A stretch of DNA of 64,000 nt, from NCBI GenBank assembly GCA_036417435.1, contig CM070910.1, positions 13,271,501 through 13,335,500 of the forward strand, read 5' to 3'. Below the pieces are notes generated by a model. That model was not told the origin of the DNA. It made no database searches and saw only the letters and a list, made by a program, of their open reading frames with translations. Each line of letters opens with the position of its first letter. Position 1 is the stretch's first letter. Below are positions 59,691-64,000 of this stretch, piece by piece. The translations under genes and the position numbers were made by a program. This DNA comes from Inia geoffrensis. Taxonomy: Eukaryota; Chordata; Mammalia; Artiodactyla; Iniidae.

Positions 59691-59830
59691 CTATCTCACT
59701 TGAATTATAAATTCTCAATGAAAGGTACAATATTTTCCACTGCATTTCTATTCCCCAGAATGCCAGTACAGATGCTTTCTAAGAGCTTTGTAAGTGGATG
59801 GGTGAATGAATGAATGAATAGATGGAAGAA
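59691..59830 (+). mobile_element. L2 LINE 3' end
   Basis: 'ttgaattataaattctcaatgaaaggtac', 'ccagaatgccagtacagatgc' and terminal (GAAT)n units match the L2 3' end. Confidence 0.5.
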
Positions 59831-60975
59831 ACTCGAATAGGTAATCATTCAGGATTAGGTAAATGCTACTAATATTCAAATGTGAAGACAGGTGGGACTG
59901 TAAAGTATTTTCATATCATATTTTAACATATTCACACTGTAAAACTAGTTCACAGAAAATCAAGAAATCATGGAGACATTAAGAAGCCTTTTGCAAAGTG
60001 AGTATAGATTTTTCTGATCTGCAACTTACGTATATTTCAATATGGAACTCAAAAATTAGTCACCTGGGCCCTTCTGGATACTAGACATCTTTGGCAAACT
60101 ATCCCTCTCCATACACATACATACAAAGATCTGTGTTGACTTTATGCACCTCTGACTTCATACTTGCTCTGTCATGAGCCAAAACATAGTAAAGATGGTG
60201 AGAAATTAAACCGCTGCCTGTCTCCCCTCTTCCTTCCATCCAGCTCTGGAAGTAGGTCTGACAAAGTAGAAGTCTATTCCATAATCCCACAACCGTCATC
60301 TACGGGCCTTTAAAAATCTCAAAATAATACAACATTGACCATTAAGTTCTGGAACTTTTCTCCATCCACAAAGAATCTGACCGTCATCATTGATCATCGT
60401 AATATTCTCTAAGTGAGATAAACATTTCACTCTTTTTCCATGGAGGAGCAGAGGACTGTTGTCCAACATTGCGTGATAGATCTGTTGTACCAAACAGAGC
60501 GTGAGTATGCAGAGTTCATCTACTGAGAACTTCTATAAAGTACTTAGTGTGACTCAAAAACAGCTCTATATTCTCAAGGCATTGTGGGAATGGCTTGACG
60601 ATATAGAATTTGTGGTGTACAAAATTGGGCATAACTGATAAAAATCACGTGAAGGTGTCTATATCTACTTCAGTGGACTCATTTAATTGAAATGTGAAAA
60701 ATGCCAATTACCCTATAAAATCACTAATGCCATTCTGAAAGAATAATATTGAGCCCTTTAAGTTCAATGATGGTCAGTTAAACAATTAAGGAGACATTAA
60801 TAACTAATGATTTATTTAAAAATAAAGTATATATAATGAATATGTAACTCTAATTATATCTCATTTTATATATTTGGGAGGCAGACTGTCTTGTCTTTCT
60901 TTCCTTTCTCTCACCTCCTTCAAACGTTAATGAAGAAATACAAGTATTTTTTTTGTCTCCTCTGATTCTGCACAC
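59831..60975. other. Unassigned DNA
   Basis: No gene or confident repeat seen; minus-strand frames of 65-66 codons lack domains. Confidence 0.4.
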
Positions 60976-60977
60976 TT

Positions 60978-61066
60978 CTTTTTTTTATCACTTTTTTAAA
61001 ATTGAAGTATAGTTGATTTACAATGTTGTGTTAGTGTCAGGTGTACAGCAAAGTGACTCAGTTTCC
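60978..61066 (-). mobile_element. Short L1 3' end, minus strand
   Basis: 'attgaagtatagttgatttacaatgttgtgttagtgtcaggtgtacagcaaagtgactcag' is the reversed terminus of a cetartiodactyl L1, ~90 bases, with a T-rich start as its tail. Confidence 0.85.
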
Positions 61067-62400
61067 ATCTAAATAATTTCCCTGAGAAGAGCCTGTCTCC
61101 AAAGTTTGAATGAAACTAGCCGAAGAAACATGAGGAGTCCCACTTACTAAAAATAAAGAAAAAGCATGTGTAAGTGGCCACATTTTAGCTATCCTTCCAC
61201 ACGTCACTCTGGAGAAGTCTGCCCAGATGGCGCAGTCAGGGTTTCCTAGATTCAAACGAACTTCTTCCTTTTCCCTCCACTTTTCAAAGGTAAAGCAGAT
61301 GTTTTTAAATAAATGAGCATGTGGAAACAGAGAGAATAAAATGTAAAGATGTTACATAATTTCCTTCTGAAATAACCTTTGGAGGATACCAAACTAACTG
61401 AGGTAGATTCCATGTCTCCTAATGATGACAAATACCCTTAATTATGAGTAAATGTGCTATAAATATTATGATGCTCGGTGTTTTTCCAGTATCTCATCTG
61501 CACATACTTTGTCTTCAAATCTTCTGTCTGCCTCCTATAGCAAAATCTGCTGCTGCATCCAGATTCTCTCTACTTGAAAAACACATTCATAATGTCATGG
61601 AAATATTCATGATCAAATGCTGCTTTTCATATCTACCACACAGCTGTTTAGTGATGATAAACCCAGTGAGCTCTGAAATTCTGTATAAAGAGAAGAGAAG
61701 GCATCCCCATGGCCAAAATAAACTGAAATCCATTTCTGAGTCACTTATAATCATTTTATATAACATTTACAGTTTTTGCAAAAAACTTGAAGACATAATG
61801 CCAGGCTGTAGTAGACATTAATAAAGTTTATTGAGTTGAATTATTGACCTATCCATCATTTGATATCATTGGACTCCAGATATTTCCTAAGACCCAGATA
61901 TACACACGGAGGCTGCAAGTGATGAAGGTCATTAAAGCAGTGGCTGGTTCCACCCATCTCTCTAACACTCAGAACATGGCAATGTGTCCAGTTCCTAGAA
62001 TGCTATCACTGAAGATTCTGGCTAATACACAAAGGATTACACAACAAGCTACAACTAGGAAAGAAAGTCACCAAGAGATTACATTTGAATTCAGCAAGTA
62101 AATGAGTAGCAGAACAGCCAAGTTGTCATAGGTGCAAACAATTGCCCCAACAGCCATTATTACAACTTAGGGAAGTTCACAGAAGTAAAATGTCTTTCTT
62201 ATCAGGTATGTTTGTTGTAAAGTTGGTTCTAGGAACACTACTTTGGCATCTAGTTGAGATGTGTATCATTCCATGAAGCCGCCTTTGACAGGATGGGCAG
62301 GGGTAAAAATATGGTCTACCTGTGCACTTCTGGGAACCAACAGATTCTGACAGGCAGTAGTGAGGTCCAAGAAGAAGTGTCAGGAAAAATAAAGAATACT
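61067..62400. other. Unassigned DNA
   Basis: Contains a 125-codon frame (61,444-61,821, +), the longest one here outside recognised repeats. It has no motif I recognise and an unremarkable composition. Not called as a gene. Confidence 0.4.
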
Positions 62401-62404
62401 TTTT

Positions 62405-63215
62405 AAGTGTGTTATTTATTCATTCAGTCATGTATTCATTCACTAAATACATACTGAGTATACACAATGTGTCAAATCCCATTCTGGGCATTAGAGGTAA
62501 AACAATGAAAAATGTAGGGAACCCTCTTGAGAGACTCTATCGTAGAGGGGGATGAGGAGATAATAAACAAGTAAACAAATGCAAGCTGATTCAGATAGTG
62601 AAAAATGTCTGGAAGAAAATAAACCAAGGGGATCCAACAGAGAAGAACACTGGAGCAGATTACATTGGGTGGTTGGTTAGATAAGGCCTATCTGAGTAGG
62701 TGATATCTGAGTGGAGACCTGTGGGATATTTAGGGACCTACTATGGGGGAGGGGAGGGGCAGGCAGAGGAATCCAGACAAAAAGAACAGCAAGTACTGTA
62801 AGTTAGACTTATTCAAGAAACAGGCTGATGTGGCTATAGAACACATAGAATGGGACAAGATTAAATAGATACTTCTATGCTGTGCTAAAGATTAGGGTTT
62901 GTACTTAAAGTGCAATGAAATCTCATTGGAGAGTTTAAAGCTGAAGCATGACGTGATCTGGTTATGTTTTCAAAAGATCACGTAGCTATTGTTTGGAGAA
63001 TACGTTGACAGAGGCTTAGCCTAAGCTTATACCAATGGGAAGGGAGAAAAGTAGACGAATTGGGGCTACATTTTGGAGACAACATGACACGCTAATGAAT
63101 TGGATGTACGGGTGAAAGAGACAAAGCAAGGATAACTTCTAAATTTTTGTCTGGCGTGACTGTGTGGAAACAGAAGAGAAATGGGTTTGGAGGGGTTAGA
63201 TATATGGAGTTCTGC
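62405..63215 (-). mobile_element. L2/L3 LINE remnant, minus strand, ~0.8 kb
   Basis: 'attcattcagtcatgtattcattcac', 'gggcattagaggtaaaacaatg', 'gtgatatctgagtggagacctgtgg', 'ggcaggcagaggaatcc' and 'aagcatgacgtgatctgg' follow the reversed L2/L3 consensus in order. Confidence 0.7.
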
Positions 63216-63340
63216 TTTTGAGGTGCCTGTTAAACATAATAATAGTATCCATCTTGTAGAGAAAACAAGAAATCTATGTGAAACACTTACCTCAGAACCT
63301 GGAACTCAGTAATTGTTCAGTAAAAGCTGTTATAATTATC
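63216..63340 (+). mobile_element. MIR SINE, 3' part
   Basis: 'taataatagtatccatcttgtag' and 'cttacctcagaacctggaactcagtaattgttcagtaaa' match the MIR 3' half. Confidence 0.6.
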
Positions 63341-63441
63341 TTCAAGTGACGATGTGAAAGTAGTTGACATGAAAGAGCTCTGGAAGAGGTCAGGTGGAGA
63401 TATAAATCTGGGAGCTATACAGAATTCAGTGATGCTCAAGC

Positions 63442-63650
63442 TTTTTTTTTTTTTTTTTGCCGTACGCGGGCCTCTCACTGTTATGGCCTCTTCCGTTGCG
63501 GAGCACAGGCTCTGGACGCGCGGGCTCAGCGACCATGGCTCACGGGCCCAGCCGCTCCGCGGCATGTGGGATCTTCCCGGACCGGGGCACGAACCCGCGT
63601 CCCCTGCATCGGCAGGCGGACGGTCAACCACTGCGCCACCAGGGAAGCCC
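63442..63650 (-). mobile_element. CHR SINE, reverse orientation
   Basis: Poly-T of 17, 'gccgtacgcgggcctctcac' to 'ccaccagggaagccc'. It keeps many CpGs. Flanks 'ctcaagctttt' and 'ctcaaaccattt' form a weak target-site duplication. Confidence 0.94.
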
Positions 63651-64000
63651 CTCAAACCATTTTTGATGAAGTACTTTTTTATTTTCCATGCACCGTGCGT
63701 GGACCAATACTTTTGTAAAATCCAACAAAAATGAGTTACTTTACAAATAAAACATGCAAAGTCCAACTAACTAATGTGCTTGGATGCCAAGGCAACACCA
63801 AACTGCTATAAAAGTTTCTAAGTCTTCCTCTCAATTTCTAAACATATCTCTCATTAGAGACCAATAAGGAACAATTTGCAGACCAGCACAAGCCCCGGGA
63901 ATACACTTTGAAGATCACTAGTACTCAAAGGCAGGGTATAGCTAGAGAGGAAGGCCCTAGAGCAAGCCGAGACACAGTGCAGTCAGGTAGGGGTGGAGGT
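63651..64000. other. Unassigned DNA
   Basis: No gene or repeat recognised up to the window end. Confidence 0.4.

Noticed and set aside
63317..63766. 149- and 126-codon open frames around the last SINE
   Set aside because: Translations of the CHR SINE; the same peptides recur at every SINE copy in the window.
1..64000. CRISPR arrays, operons, phage or plasmid features
   Set aside because: The sequence is vertebrate; repeats are transposons or simple repeats, with no regularly spaced array.

Overview
The window is mammalian nuclear DNA, almost certainly from a cetacean (whale or dolphin). The diagnostic evidence is ten copies of a tRNA-derived SINE of the CHR type, which begins with a 'gcttccctggtggcgcagtggtt' head and ends in a poly-A tail. 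CHR SINEs are known from cetaceans, hippos and ruminants. No ruminant-specific BovB/Bov-tA or pig PRE-1 elements were seen. The L1 3' ends are of the cetartiodactyl type. Bacterial or phage features (operons, CRISPR arrays, ribosome binding sites) are absent.

No intact protein-coding gene, spliced exon set, rRNA, true tRNA or other RNA gene could be supported. Every open reading frame is short, and the longest (up to about 207 codons) lie in GC-rich SINE or LTR sequence. The window looks like intergenic DNA or a long intron, AT-rich throughout and built from layers of transposable elements.

Layout: 1-1.4 kb holds an L1 3' end and a MaLR LTR. 1.4-12 kb is mostly unassigned AT-rich DNA with an MST LTR (8.0-8.4 kb), a broken ERV-L-like integrase on the minus strand (8.6-9.2 kb), a MER5A and a CHR SINE. 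12-25 kb holds ancient L1M, L2 and MIR pieces and several CHR SINEs, one of them a long variant. 25-37 kb is largely unassigned, with an L2 split by a SINE and an L1M 3' UTR. 37.8-52.1 kb is a dense L1 graveyard in both orientations. It contains one L1 with a clean 12-bp target-site duplication and a three-level nest (L1M split by MER2, itself split by Tigger1). 52.1-54.0 kb is one MaLR LTR opened up by two SINEs and a GC-rich retroviral LTR-like insert. 54-64 kb is dominated by L2 and MIR remnants plus two more SINEs.

The elements do not form a functional system. Their interest lies in the order of insertion (older elements split by younger ones with target-site duplications) and in a few stretches that could not be classified, mainly the GC-rich block at 52.67-53.28 kb. 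Family names were assigned by recognising consensus sequences by eye. Boundaries are approximate, usually within 10-30 bases, and subfamily labels need a RepeatMasker/Dfam run.
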